From: Desarmillaria ectypa
Taxonomy: Eukaryota; Basidiomycota; Agaricomycetes; Agaricales; Physalacriaceae
Direction of reading: 5' to 3'
Length of the DNA: 64,000 nucleotides
NCBI GenBank assembly: GCA_030407005.1
Contig: JAUDYN010000004.1
Coordinates: 3,968,001 to 4,032,000, forward strand
This document shows, in pieces, positions 1 to 11,836 of this stretch (positions are counted from its first letter, which is position 1; the number at the start of each line of letters is the position of its first letter). The notes beneath the pieces were generated by a model. The model did no database searches. It was not told the DNA's origin and saw only the letters and a list, made by a program, of their open reading frames with translations. A program made the position numbers and the translations under genes.

Positions 1-918
1 CCTAGGAAAAGCAGATCGCATTGATATTGGGACGTTCTATCCTCTCCTGGCCGTACTGACAGAGACGGCCCGCTTCAAGCCTACACATTCTGCATCGACG
101 CATCGTATTGCCGCTCCGCCCGCCATAGTAGGTTTACCCGATGGCTCGGCGTCCAAAGTTGTCGAACTAGACCCAGAAATACATATGGATGACGCCATGA
201 GCGAGAGGTGGTGGTCTACAACAGCAGGCGCAACAGACCAGGCTAGGCGGAAGTTATTCGCTAGACTGTGCAAGGAGGGGGAGGTCCTGCCTATCGTAAC
301 ATATTCATGTCTCGGCCTTCTGGCGATCATGTACACAACGATCTCTTCTAGAGGAAGCCGCTCCCGTCGGATACGTCTCCAGTACAAGAGTTGTCCGATC
401 TCAGACTTTGGCATCGCCAAAGGCTCGGTCGACGTCAAATGTCAAGACCAGCCCGCTTACTTCGACGGCAACACGTTCTGGGGAGGACGGGATTCTGACA
501 CTATTGAATCTACTTCAAAACAGTCAGATGCGAGGAGATCATTCTCGACGTCGGAATGTTTACGTTCAACTTCTGCACGATGGTTTCTGCAGCGCCTTAC
601 ATCTCCGATTTGAGCGACTTTCCTCCTGTGCTTGACGACGCTCCGGCCTTTTTCTGTGACAGGCCGCTGGCGAAAATCGTTATCCAACTTCATACCGGAA
701 ACGGGTCTCAATTTCTAGAAATGAGAAGCTGGGACGGGCTATTCGACACAGTGTCGAGGGATTTAAGGCCGCAGACTGTGAGCTCATCTGGGGAATTCCT
801 CAACGACTTCGGCGAAGGCAACATACCTTCCCCGGATGAGCGACTGTCCATCGTTTACACGCTCAAAAATCTCAATGTTCTCAGAGAGGCCTTGAGGAAA
901 CGGACATGGACCAAGTGA
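1..918 (+). CDS. Unidentified partial gene, left end cut
   Basis: An open frame enters from the left edge (frame 2) and runs to a stop near 613. A second, more protein-like stretch in frame 1 runs from about 508 to a stop at 916-918 and includes the segment ISDLSDFPPVLDD. The two frames could be exons joined by an intron around 480-520, but I could not fix splice sites. I recognise no domain. It may be the 3' part of a lineage-specific hypothetical gene or a decayed copy; the neighbours to the right are clearly decayed, which makes decay plausible here too. Confidence 0.3.
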
Positions 919-1811
919 CCAGAGTCGCTATCGTTGGTTATTGACAATGATCCTCATGAAAGAGATTACTGTACTGTGGAAGAAGATGAAACCTGGTTCA
1001 AGAACCTGAAGAAATGGACGAAGAAATATAAATCGGGCAACATATGATACGGAGATCAGGAAACTGTCCAAATGAAGGTGTGTTTTTGGCTGTTTTAATA
1101 CCAGTTCGACGGCCTCCTGATTTCCTTTTATTAGGCGGATACACGAGATGGCGCCCGATATGTTCGGCTATTGGTCCTCACACCTTTGGTACTCATTACG
1201 ATGCAGTTGGAATGTATGAAATGATCCCCAGCCAGCGTCCGTGCGGTATTATTGTTTGCGAACGTCAGCGAACATACGTTAGCAACAAATGAAACCCAGA
1301 GCACTGGCAAACTAGGAGGATTTCCGTTTCCCTTTTAATCGTTTTTTCTTCTTCTTCGATTTGTTCAAGATTCGTCATATATTCCTTGTTTGCCTTCACA
1401 CTGCACCGAAATTTAAGTGCAAAATGCGAGCTGCTGAGCAAGCTTTTTGCCGGACTTTGTCTGTTACTGGTCAGTAACAAGCTGTCCAATTTCCGTTGTT
1501 ACATGTGCTGCCGGATGTTCTTGTAAGCTGTTCAGTCCTCTCTAAACCCCTAGATAAGGAGCATTGCTAGTCTTGCCGGTATTCTTGGCTTGCCAGTCCC
1601 GGTAAAGCTAGCAAGGTTCTGGGCGCCGGCACGGCGACACTTGTTTATGAAATGACGCCCGCTCCTGGGCGACCCGTATTTAGGTTCAGTACCTAAGTGC
1701 CTGACTCTCATCATCAAGAAAGCTTAAAACCTTCCATTACAACCGTAACGCTCCCAGGGTTCTGGCCGAGGAATATATTGTGCAGTGAAAGTCTCTGTTA
1801 AGACAGCGAAG
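919..1811. other. Intergenic, nothing recognised
   Basis: Only short ORFs without family resemblance are seen. It lies upstream of the broken phosphotransferase gene and would have held its promoter; no clear TATA box or repeat is visible. Confidence 0.4.
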
Positions 1812-3285
1812 ATGGCTATGCTACAGACCAGTGACTCCACCTTCGCTCAAACCGATCCTTTATCTCCTTCGTCAATATTATCTCTCTTCGAAGGCTGGCT
1901 AGGTGTTTCTCCCGCAAGCATAGTACTGCCGACGCCAAGCGAAGGGCTCTATCACAAGGTCTACTTCATTACTCTTGCAGAATCGCTTATTCAAGGTGGA
2001 GCGGCAAAGATTTCGTTCTCCGAGTAGCCAGGTTAGTCTCTTCGCCTCGCTTAATGGCCTTGTTGTTGGCTTGGCATCTCAATTTGTAGAAAAACAATCG
2101 AAAGAATCAAGATCCAAAATGAAGTCGCTGTCATTGATGCAGTGAGGAAAGCCGGATTGGCGGTACCTGAGGTGCACTTCTTCAACAGCGACCCAGCGAA
2201 CGAGCTTGGTTTCGAGTATATCTGTGTCGAAAGTCAGGGTTCTCATTAATTGTTTATTCTGCCATTAATACATCTCTCGAATCGCCGCATCCATCACTGC
2301 AGGACATTTGGATGTCGCTGAGTCCGGAAGCTCTTGACAATGTCCTCAATCAATTCGTCGACTTCTTTATCAGAATGTTCACCCTTGAGCTACCTCGGGG
2401 AGGGGAATTCTATGCCAGTCTTCACGTCACTGAAATGGAGGGACGAAGGATGCTGTTCCCGGGCCTGTTCTAGAAGAAACGATGTGGCAATTGTACGTGG
2501 CCGGGCATTATTCCGAGTCGTGACAGCTCCTGGTGATTTGTTTCAGACCGGATATTCTGCGATACTTCCATGCTGCCCCTCACAGCCTCACGAGAAAGTT
2601 TTGCAACTCTCAATCCATGTGAACGTCATGGGTGGCTTACATCTCGGCATTCCTCAGATGCTATCACCATGTCATCTCGATCCACCCATCCGTTTCGTTC
2701 CTGTTGTACCTGCTTGATCTGTTACAGCGTTCAATTGAGCAGCTGGACAGAGGGAAAATAGACTGGGTTCGTAGGCTCCGAGATGAAAAGGGTCTCCAAG
2801 ATTATGGCACCGGGACTTTCATTTCGGTAACCTCCTAGCAGACGAGGAAGGGAATATTCGGGCTATCATCAGTTGGGAGTTCTCCGGCGTAGGGGTGAGT
2901 TCTTTACAGCCTTTGCTACCCAGTTCATGACGACCCTCGTTTTCTAGCCTTCGTTCCATAAAACATCCTCTCCAGTACGAAATTGCATTTCGTTCGCTTA
3001 CAATTCGGAACCGACACCTTCGGCGGACAAACTGCGTCTTTTGGATGGCCCGAGCAGTTTCTATCCCGAGTGCAGGCTGCGCCTCCGTCGATCTATAACC
3101 AATGGATATTGGAATCGGATCTGGAACGGGTGCTCGGAAGAAATGAGAAAGCCGTGAGCGACGTGAGAGAGTTTTTGAGGAGTTGTCTCGAAGTCGGTGT
3201 TCGACAGTGGGGAAACGTCAAAGCCGGAAAGAGTGCCTGGAAAAACGTCGTAGAGAACAGGCTGAAGGAACTAGAATGCTGGTGA
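1812..3285 (+). pseudogene. Broken aminoglycoside phosphotransferase (APH)-family kinase gene
   Basis: Pieces in order match the APH/choline-kinase-like fold of small-molecule kinases: an N-terminal segment ending near 2000, the beta-strand piece GKDFVLRVAR, a helix piece ending KAGLAVPEVHFF, the segment DIWMSLSPEALDN, GPVLEETMWQ, SFATLNPCERHG, a helical stretch with SVSFLLYLLDLLQR, and the catalytic loop HRDFHFGN. Good splice sites exist for introns 2032-2089 and 2493-2546, yet the pieces cannot be joined in one frame: breaks fall near 2001, 2450, 2595, 2632 and 2815. The metal-binding Asp expected in the IIDWE motif is Ser (IISWE). I read it as a decayed gene; several sequencing indels are the alternative, but they would not explain the Asp-to-Ser change. 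Confidence 0.7.
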
Positions 3286-3429
3286 CATTTTAGATGCGAT
3301 TGTATGGTTGCCTTTGCCTCTGCCTCCTCCAGTTGCACTTGTCTGTTTATCTATCAACGAGCATCTGCGATCTCAATTGAATTTATGAGCAAGCGACTTG
3401 AACCGACAATATGCCTATGAAATGGAAAA

Positions 3430-4750
3430 TCAACGTAATCGTGAACGACAGTATTCCACCCTCGGCCCGCAGCCTACATTCCTCGTCAATGGTCTTCAGT
3501 CACAGTAGATGTCACTGTCGCAGTCGAGCCGCTCTGATTTATCCAACTCGACGCTCGAAAGCGATCCATATTCTTGACCAACTCAGACTACACACCTTCG
3601 ATATCTACAACCTCTACACAACCACCCGGGTATCCAGGACTATCAACTTCCGAAGTGGGTCTGGTGACTTCAGTAACAAAAGTCCTGAGTCGTGCGACCA
3701 TGCCATTTACTGTGTGTTTAAAGTCAAGAAGCTCACTAGACTCTTCAGCCTCTATGTCTTTTGAAAGGTCTCAAAGAGCGACAGCTTTGGCGATTGACCG
3801 TACTTGACCATGACCGTGCCAACAAGGTGGTCGATCCTGGAAGCTAGCTCGTGCCGTTCCTTCAAGCTCAGGGTAACGCAAATAAGGACCTCTGAGGTTC
3901 CTGGAATATCGCCGATAGATATCCTGTTAAGCAGAGATGAGATTGTTACGCACCCTCCCATCAAGGTCTCTGAAACGAGCGAGTTCCCCGCTGCAAACCC
4001 ACCAAGGTTTTTTTTTACCTAGAAGACTATCAAAGAAAGGAAGTAGTCGAGGCGCCACAGGGCACGCCATAGTGTTGACGGCATGCTTCAGTTTACTCGA
4101 GACCTCGCCGCGGGCTTCGAAGGTGATGTGGCGGGTAAGATCACCTTTAGCTACAGCATCACAAATACGGACGATATCTTCTACCTGATCCGTAAAGTCC
4201 TGAAGCTCCTCAACTGTATTCGGCTCGCCCACTCTGGCGGCACTGGCGGACGGTAAGCTAGCAGGTGTATGAATGGAAGATGATAGGCTGAGCACCGTCT
4301 TAGGATCAGCATTCAACGCACCACATCTTGGACGTCGTATCGCCTCTGCATTAGGAACGGATATTATCGAGGTGCGGACGAGTTCGAAATGAGACAGATC
4401 CCAGGACGTGCTGAGATTACCGAGGCTGATAGTTGGGTCTTCTAAGATACTGCTGACATTGGTCCTGAGCGCAGCCATGGACGACGTCAGTTTCTCGTGG
4501 ACGGGGAATTCTCTGAGGGCTTTCTCAGTTGCATAGATACGCTTTACGATGTCTTCCAGCGAGTGTAGAATAGAATCGGTCTCCCAGTTGGCGGGGCCAT
4601 CAAATCTCGGGACTGAGGATCGGCGGACTAAGAGCATAGCTGAAGAGTAAGCCAATGAGATGAGCTCGAAATGGGTCGGTATCAGGCATCTTTAGAAAGG
4701 GTGAGAACTTCCTACTACGCTGTATGGTGGCTTTGCACTCAGATATTACG
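3430..4750 (-). pseudogene. Relic of a group III (Nik1/Os-1 type) hybrid histidine kinase, N-terminus and HAMP repeats only
   Basis: Reading the minus strand, a 242-codon frame (4655-3927) contains ATEKALREFPVHEKL and the HAMP-type segment ICDAVAKGDLTRHI followed by HAVNTM. Further left, in other frames, come QVRSIAKAVAL (about 3800) and a second HAMP unit with HTVNGMVARLRTFVTEVTR (about 3730-3690). This order (N-terminal region, then tandem HAMP repeats) is that of the osmosensing, fludioxonil-target kinases. Frames change several times and stops interrupt. No histidine-kinase (HATPase) or receiver domain lies in the window, so the fragment cannot signal. A likely intact parent copy elsewhere in the genome is inferred. 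Confidence 0.72.
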
Positions 4751-6311
4751 GGGTTGATCGGATGCAATGAAATAAAGGGGAGTAACCCTGGCAGTCCGTG
4801 GATGCCGGGTATATGTGTTGTATAAATACTCACGACTATTCATTCATGCAAAGACTGAGTTTGAAACCTAGACAGGTTTGACGGTGCTGTGGGCACGCAG
4901 CAAGGTGGCCGTGAAAGGACAGCATGCAGCCCGCTTCACGGAACGACCCTGATGAGCTCGTTACAGTATTATTGTGATTGAAATATAAATACATACAAGC
5001 GATGATATGGGTCGGCGACCTGATCAAATCTCTGTGCGTACGGGATAGCAAGCGATGAAAATAAGAGAGCAAGTTCAGCAAAATACCAAATCCTAATAGC
5101 CCCAATAAGATAGAAGTCGCGCGGTTGTTTATGTGTGGTACTCACCCTTTCTTGAGTCATCAACCAATGTGCATTCTGCGCCACAATTAGAACACAAGTA
5201 TTCATCATCGGAGCTTCCAGTATGCATGGACAGGATGTTGAAACCTGATAGTCAATGCGTGCGGAGGGGAAGGTGGAGGAGTCACTAGAAATGATGTGCA
5301 AGTTGGAGAAGTGGTCATGAGCAATCTGCAGAAAACAAGCTTAAGAATGCAACAGAAACAATGCCACGATGGACGAGGACATACGGAGATGAGGACAGAA
5401 GACCAATGAACTCCTAGTACTCCAAGGTTATATTGACAAGGCGGTCAAGCGGAATGCCCTCTTGCCACTTGTGAATATTTGAGTGAAGATTCGTCTACTC
5501 ATGTTCATCAAATACTACAACCGATTGAGAAGCAGAAGGCAGAAGGAAGCTACGCATGTAAAGTCTAAGAGAGAGAAATTAATCAAGATGTATTCATTAC
5601 GCACGAGCCGCATGCGTCCCAGCTGTCCTCATCAATCTTTGGGGCAGCAATTTTCACAACATTTTCACACAATAGAGGAGAGCGAACGTGCTGTAGGCGT
5701 TTCAAACCAGGGCTAGAAGGAAGATACAGCATCAGGGGATGACTATACTATTGGGAGAAGCGGAAACTCATCTCGTATATATAAACGACCGGAACAACAG
5801 TAACGTTATCGTGGCTTGAAGTTCGATAGGCTGGTGACCATTGAAGAAAACAAGACCAGCTGAAACACAGTTGGTCGCGTTGCATCGTCAATCAGAGGAA
5901 GAACAAGAAATAATTGAAATCTGATGCGAGGCCTCAGGCCTATATTGCAACCCACAGAGCAAATGCCAGCGGAGCAAATGCTTGATCCGTTGAAACTGTG
6001 TTACACGAAACCTTGTACAGTTTACTTCACTGCGACATATGCGAAGTAGTAAGCATACAGAAGAAAGGTGTGCCAAAGCATGCGCAAAAGCTGTTGAATT
6101 TTTGTCTTCGTTTCATCGTGGAAGCGACCGCAACGCTTCCAACAGCAACCGTGGAAGGGTCACATGATGGAGCAAACCCTTTTGGGAACGCCTTTGTTCT
6201 TTCTCTTTTGTTTTCAAACGTTTTTAGAACTGCCAATTGTTGTCATATAAGAGAACCCAAGAAATGAGGTAAAAGCACCCTTATTCTCTTCCTCTGTTCA
6301 TTACGCTCGAC
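4751..6311. other. Gene-poor stretch
   Basis: Short ORFs on both strands show no family pattern. A TATA-like run (atatataaa) lies near 5775 and another (catataagag) near 6245, the latter about 65 bp before the ATG at 6312. Nothing else is supported. Confidence 0.35.
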
Positions 6312-7236
6312 ATGTTCACTCCTTCAGACACCTTGTATGACCACTCATTTCAGTCAAGGGCCAATGCTCTACCTTCGGATGATGCTGGCCATCCTCAGAA
6401 GAGCGTTGAAGATAAATACTACGAGACACGATGTATCCTAGAGGGTAGGACAAGGGAAAATCCAGTAATGGGTTACGATGCCGACTTATCAAGGGATTTA
6501 CACGCGTTTGCAGCCTTGTTCAACCGTGTAAAGTGCGTATACGAGTTAGCACAGATTATGGGAGTTCTGCTAAGTAGTCGCTGATTGTAGCCGTGTGGAA
6601 CCAGAGCGTAGGGCCGCGACTGGTACCGAGGTCGTCGCGCCGACCCAGCAAGATACACATAAAGCTTCCTACATACAAAAATGGCGCCAGGGAGTCAAGG
6701 AAAACGCGCGATGGGATATTTCTGTTCAAGCCCCTACCTCACCGTATGCTTCGCTACCTCGACACTCTCCTTTAGAACTGACCGAATTTTTTTTTTTAGA
6801 ACGTTCATGTCCTTCCCATGCTCTCCGGTAGCTGTTGTCAGCCCCGCCGCGTTAAATGTCACGTCTCTCCCTCCCTATGAGTTCCGTTCTTCCTCGGACA
6901 AGAAGCGTTATCCTTTTGGCAACCGTCGCGCTGCTACCGCACAACCGTGTGTGGAAGAAGACTATGACCTCGACCTTCTACTCCAGCAGCACGAGGTGCA
7001 GACGGAAATGGAGGACTCTGATGTGGATGGGCAAACTGAATCATCCATCGTACTTCATGCGATTACCCCTCGTACGTGTCATCAATGCCCTGTTTCTTCA
7101 TTCAGTTCTCATTCAAACACCAGCTCGACGACAAGCCGACGACACTGTCAAGTTGGGCGATCAATTGCGTTGGATCCCATCTCGTTTGAAGTACACTCTT
7201 CTTTCGGCTAAGCGGAAAGGCTTCTGGCGGCGATGA
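6312..7236 (+). CDS. Possible multi-exon hypothetical gene, structure unresolved
   Basis: An ATG at 6312 opens a frame with protein-like composition. A plausible intron (gtgcgt...ttgtag, about 6531-6591) joins it in phase to a segment with VEPERRAATGTEVV that stays open to 6831. Downstream, the piece with CVEEDYDLDLLLQQH lies in another frame, and a further frame ends in KGFWRR at 7236. I cannot join these convincingly and do not recognise the protein. A decayed gene is equally possible. Confidence 0.25.
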
Positions 7237-8252
7237 TCGTCTTTCCCGTCCTTGTCGAATGCCACTTGTGGTATCGAGATCCTTCCATCGCATTGTAAAC
7301 GGACATCACGAAACGGACATTTGTTTGATACTTCAACAAATCTTTGGCACGACCTTCTTTAGCCCTTCTGTATCATCAAGTGATTATCATCACTGTAAGT
7401 TACTGCGTAACATGTCGATGTTTTCCCGACATGCGGAGGTGAGAACACCACGCTCCGGGACGCCGGACTGGACATACGCATGATGATTATCATGAGTTTC
7501 CTTTGCAACTGGCTCTCTGGCGGCCTAAATAATGTACCGAGGGTATTACGAACGCCCAGACGGTGAAAAATCCGATCCGCCTTGCAATCAATGCACAGTA
7601 TCTCAGCCTTTTCCCAATATGCTCCCTGTAAACGGTAATCTTGATCATGGGCGCAGGCGCACTATTAATGGGACGACAAGTGAGATCTGGCAGTTCCCAT
7701 CACTCAGGAGGGAGAGCAATAGCTCCAGTCCCACCGAGGGGTTCAGTACCTCGGTAAATGTACGAATTAGAATACTACTGGTACGTATATCAATCAAGGC
7801 TATACCTGGCACACGAATCCAAGGAACACGTTCTGCTTGAATGACAATCACATTCTTCCTATACGGGAGGTTATTAATGAATCTCTGTAGAGGTGGCGGC
7901 GCTCCCGAATGCCCGTACGTACAAATCTCTCCGTATCGATACTGTTAGTTGGGGTTTGGCAGCTAGAAGAACAAAAATACGCATCCGAGCGCGTAATCGG
8001 AATCGGGGAAGTTCACTATGAGTCAGGGAAGATGATGAGCGCCGAAAAAAGCGTATAACATCACCTCGGGTTCGATACCCCCATTATTTTAGCCGCTATG
8101 TGCAGAGTTGGAGATTGCAGGTGTTCAACAAATGGATTAGTAAGAAGGTGATGCTACACTTTGGTTATTAACATAAATATCCCTCGATTTTCGGATGACT
8201 TTCCTAGCGATATCGTTAAAGAGAAAAGTGCATCAACGAAATAGAAACCCAC
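7237..8252. other. Intergenic, nothing recognised
   Basis: No coding pattern is seen. One tRNA B-box-like string near 8072-8085 is discussed among the rejected items. Confidence 0.4.
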
Positions 8253-9486
8253 TCAGGATTGATCCACCTCCATCAAATTGCTCTCTGGCTCCACAGGTTC
8301 ACTTGGCTCATGCGTCGGCGGTACTTGTCGCTCTCGGCTAGCATGCGGTGGCGTGGGCGGTATCACCTGGGTGACAGGAGACCTCGGTCCAACAGCCTGA
8401 GGCGGGGGCCGAACGCCCAGCTTGTTCGAACGACGAGACGGATTGAAATGGTTACATTTCGGACAAACGTATTCTAAAGCATAGCTTCAAGTCAATACAA
8501 CAACCCGCCTGGCAAAAAAAAAAAAGTCAAACACACGAGTGTCTTCCCAGACGCTTTCTTTGACCAGACCGTTGTGGGCGAAACACTGGTCACAGATTAA
8601 TGCAAACCGGGCTTGGTCGTCGTCTCCGAGGACGGCATCAGCGAGTTTGTCATACCACTGTTTCCGTGAAGGACCGGGGGGGGGAGGAGAAACAGGCACT
8701 ACTGATTTTTTTAGAGACGTCAGTACGGTAAAGGAAGGCGAACGTACTAGCAGCCCGGTTTTGAGGTGTGTTCGGTACGGAAGAGCTGAGATTACCGTTG
8801 ATGGGTCGAGTGGGGGTACTGGGCGACCCTTGCGGCTGGACGACGGATCTTTGACGAAGAGAAGATGGTGCGGGCGAGCTTTCATCGTAGCGTTGCAGCA
8901 GCTCCCGCGTGGAATAGTAATTCGTCTTCTTCTTGATCTCCTCTACTTTCGTCCGTTGCTCTTTCATCAAGTTCTGTAACGTTTTCTCTGCGCTGGATAT
9001 GAGCTCGCCATGACATGATAAATATCAATACATGGACGTGCCTTCTGCATCACCTTTGCGAGTATACCAAATTTGCACGATTCGCCTTATGAACAAGATG
9101 CTATGCAGGCATGAGATGAGCGACACTCGTCTATAGGGTAATTCAAATGCCCACATGATAGGTCCAATAACGACTGGTAATCCTTTCACTGCCCTTTCCA
9201 CTCTCAAATTCCGGTAATATCCAGCCAGACTTGGCAAGGCACGTGTATACCACAATGCGACATACACGACCCACGCGACCAACGTATACAGCGTCACTAA
9301 CAGCATCGACCGCCGTTCACGAAGTCGTATGTCAGCAAGTTTGGTCTGGCGCTTCTGGATGTCGGCGGCCAAAGAAGCTAGAACGGTCTCGTAGTCGTCC
9401 TCTTTGGTCTAGCAAAGGCAATGAATGTCAAACGAATAAACAATACCACAGCATACCTTTTGAAAAAAGGAGAATAAAAATGACAT
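8253..9486 (-). CDS. LNP1: Lunapark family ER three-way-junction protein
   Basis: Lunapark proteins sit at three-way junctions of the tubular ER and stabilise the network. Six exons join in phase to give 322 residues: 9457-9486, 9155-9408, 9042-9100, 8748-8987, 8537-8701, 8253-8473. Two hydrophobic segments near the N-terminus (around MLLVTLYTLVAWVVYVALW and after KGLPVVIGPI) form the family's membrane hairpin. A charged coiled-coil region (EEIKKKTNYYSTRELLQRYD) follows, then a low-complexity Ser/Pro linker, then KQWYDKLADAVLGDD and the zinc ribbon with its two Cys pairs, CDQC and CPKC. The C-tail is Pro-rich. Intron 3 (8988-9041) uses a GC donor. The start at 9486 gives MSFLFSFFQK and then the conserved KEDDYETVL at the second exon. 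Confidence 0.9.
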
Positions 9487-11836
9487 TTCTGCGGCGCACA
9501 ACCGTTAAGGTAGCTAGTTGACAGGAGGGGCGTGCAAGGCAGTGACGACAGCGATCGTGTTCATCACGTCCTCGTGACATAGGTGACAGTGATTACGATC
9601 ACCTGATCTCGGAACTCTTCCAATGACTCGTTCCTTGATCCTCCGATTTTGCTGTGGTATCCTTCGAGGTGGGTCTGCATGCCTCGTGTTTTCCCCTGTG
9701 CTGACGTGACCAGTAAGGTAAATGTGCACTGCCTCAGTGTTATGCGGGTCGCACCAAAGTCACAAAGTCGTAACCGTCACAGGTGTTAAATGACCATGAC
9801 TCTCCCCATGCCACCGCAACCTTGCCTACACAGGGACTGGAATACTGAGAAAATGGTATTTAAGCAACGCATGCTGATGACCAGACAAACAAGTCCACAT
9901 GTGGCCTCACCGCAAGGCCAAGGCGACTGACGACGGTCACCCCAAAGTTCCGTGACTACAACACTGCACTGCCTCCATCAGACGCGCCGTAGAGCAGATG
10001 TGGCGTCGACGTATACGTTTCATCTCATACTGTATTTTCCCAGTAAATGTCTGCTTTCGCGTCTTGTTCCCTTCAGGTCACTTACACGCCACGGGGTACC
10101 CTGGTTAGGCGTCAAGGTGGGTACTGATACCTAGATTCATTCCGACCTCTGTACAATGATCCGCGTAGATGCGTTCAATCACCGATTGTCAGTAAATTTC
10201 GACCTGATCGCAGGGCGAGAATAGTACTCTCATATGTATGTGTGCCCCCACCCCCGTCGATGGCATGGGAATAGAACCCGAAGTACAACAAAATGTACTA
10301 CACTCGGTCCAAGCCAAACGTCCTTCTATCATGGTCCGATTCATTCGAGGAACTGCCAAGGTCCATACCGGTCGTTGTCCAAAAGCTGAAGTTTGGCTCC
10401 TTCTGGTCTTGTAGGCTTTTGGTTTGTGTTGTGGTCAGTTCAAGCTATCCAATTACATGGTGCGTTCCATGATATTTCATCGTACTAAACAGGTTCGCCG
10501 CACCAACCCTCCATTTCCTCCGTCCGTTCCGTCTCGATATCGTCCTTCCTTCCGCGAAGCACGGTTGAGGATTCTCATACATCCGAGGAAAATCGCGACA
10601 TCAATCGACGCGGATCCTGGATCCAGAGATGACCCCCTGTGACTCCTTTCCGGTCCGAGAAATATTAACTGTGAGATTTACCATGATCATCTGCAAAACC
10701 GATGGGTCCTGAGTCAGGTCTCCCCTTGGAGGACTCGAGATCAATTTCAAGGAAAATCAAGTTCCTGCTCCACATGTGCTAATAACGGCTACTCCTTCAA
10801 GTCGGATGCGCATAATGTACGACTAGAAGCTTTTCGGCAGGAACCATTCATCGGCGGGACCGTAAACGTATGAAAGTCTGTCTTTCGGAACCTAGCCTGG
10901 AACCCGCTATCCATATCGTATTTTTTTCAAAAATTTGACCAGTGGCCCAGACCCTCGTTCCGTGTGCTCATACCTTGGTGCTTACGCCTTGATGCATTGC
11001 CCGACTGTACTTTTACCTCGGTAAGTTTTTAATGTCCGGGGTTTACCTCTGAAAAGCGGTATATCAGTTCATCTGTTGTCTTAGAGACAACGTATCAAGG
11101 TACCAAGCGATGTCAAAAGAAATTGTTATTCACCCCGCTTGTGCGAATCACGATATGCTGATAAAGTACTGTGAGTAGTAATTGATTTTGATGTTTCTAC
11201 TGAATAGATCAGCGCCCAGTACCTTTTGTTGATCCACACTATTCAGCATGGATTGGACCTCCTGACTGAACGATCTTTTTTTCCAAAGTATTTTAGAGTT
11301 TTCTACAGCTGTGCTGTTGTATTCGCGTTGGCAGGGCGTTCACTCAATGATAAATTCAAAATGACTTCAGGTACCTAAAGCTCGAATTCTTTTGTTACCT
11401 CATTTGGATGTTAATCCCCCTGATGTTGGTAGTTGTACAGCTTTTGGCAAACAGTCCATGGGACAGCCTCCGCCTTCCAGATAGCATTCACAAACTTCCG
11501 CCCATGTCGGCGTATTGTTAAATTTACGTAACCCAGGGCGTTATCCGTTTCGGGCGCTTGTTAACATCAATCGGAAACGTGATGGACTCGGCTTTAGATC
11601 TCATCATAACTGCCATTTAAAAGCATCGAGCGAGCGACTGCCCTTCTCCCTTTCGAACTTGAATTATCATCAAACTCGTTATCGACGTCGATTGTACCTC
11701 TAGCGGGTCCCCTCTTATACCCCCACATATTCGCCAGGGTACATTCAAACACACGTCGATTTGAACGTTCTTATTTAAACGCTCGCAATAACACGTTTAT
11801 TCCGTCTCCTGCATCTTGGATTTCCCTTCCCCCGTA
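9487..11836. other. 2.35-kb non-coding region between Lunapark and the GATA factor
   Basis: The two genes diverge from this stretch. Only short, unpatterned ORFs occur. Such long upstream regions are common for fungal regulatory genes, and a 5' UTR intron of the GATA gene could lie here, but I see no site I can defend. Confidence 0.4.

Noticed and set aside
8060..8100. A tRNA B-box-like string (gggttcgatacccc)
   Set aside because: No matching A-box, D-arm or acceptor stem can be found upstream at tRNA distance.
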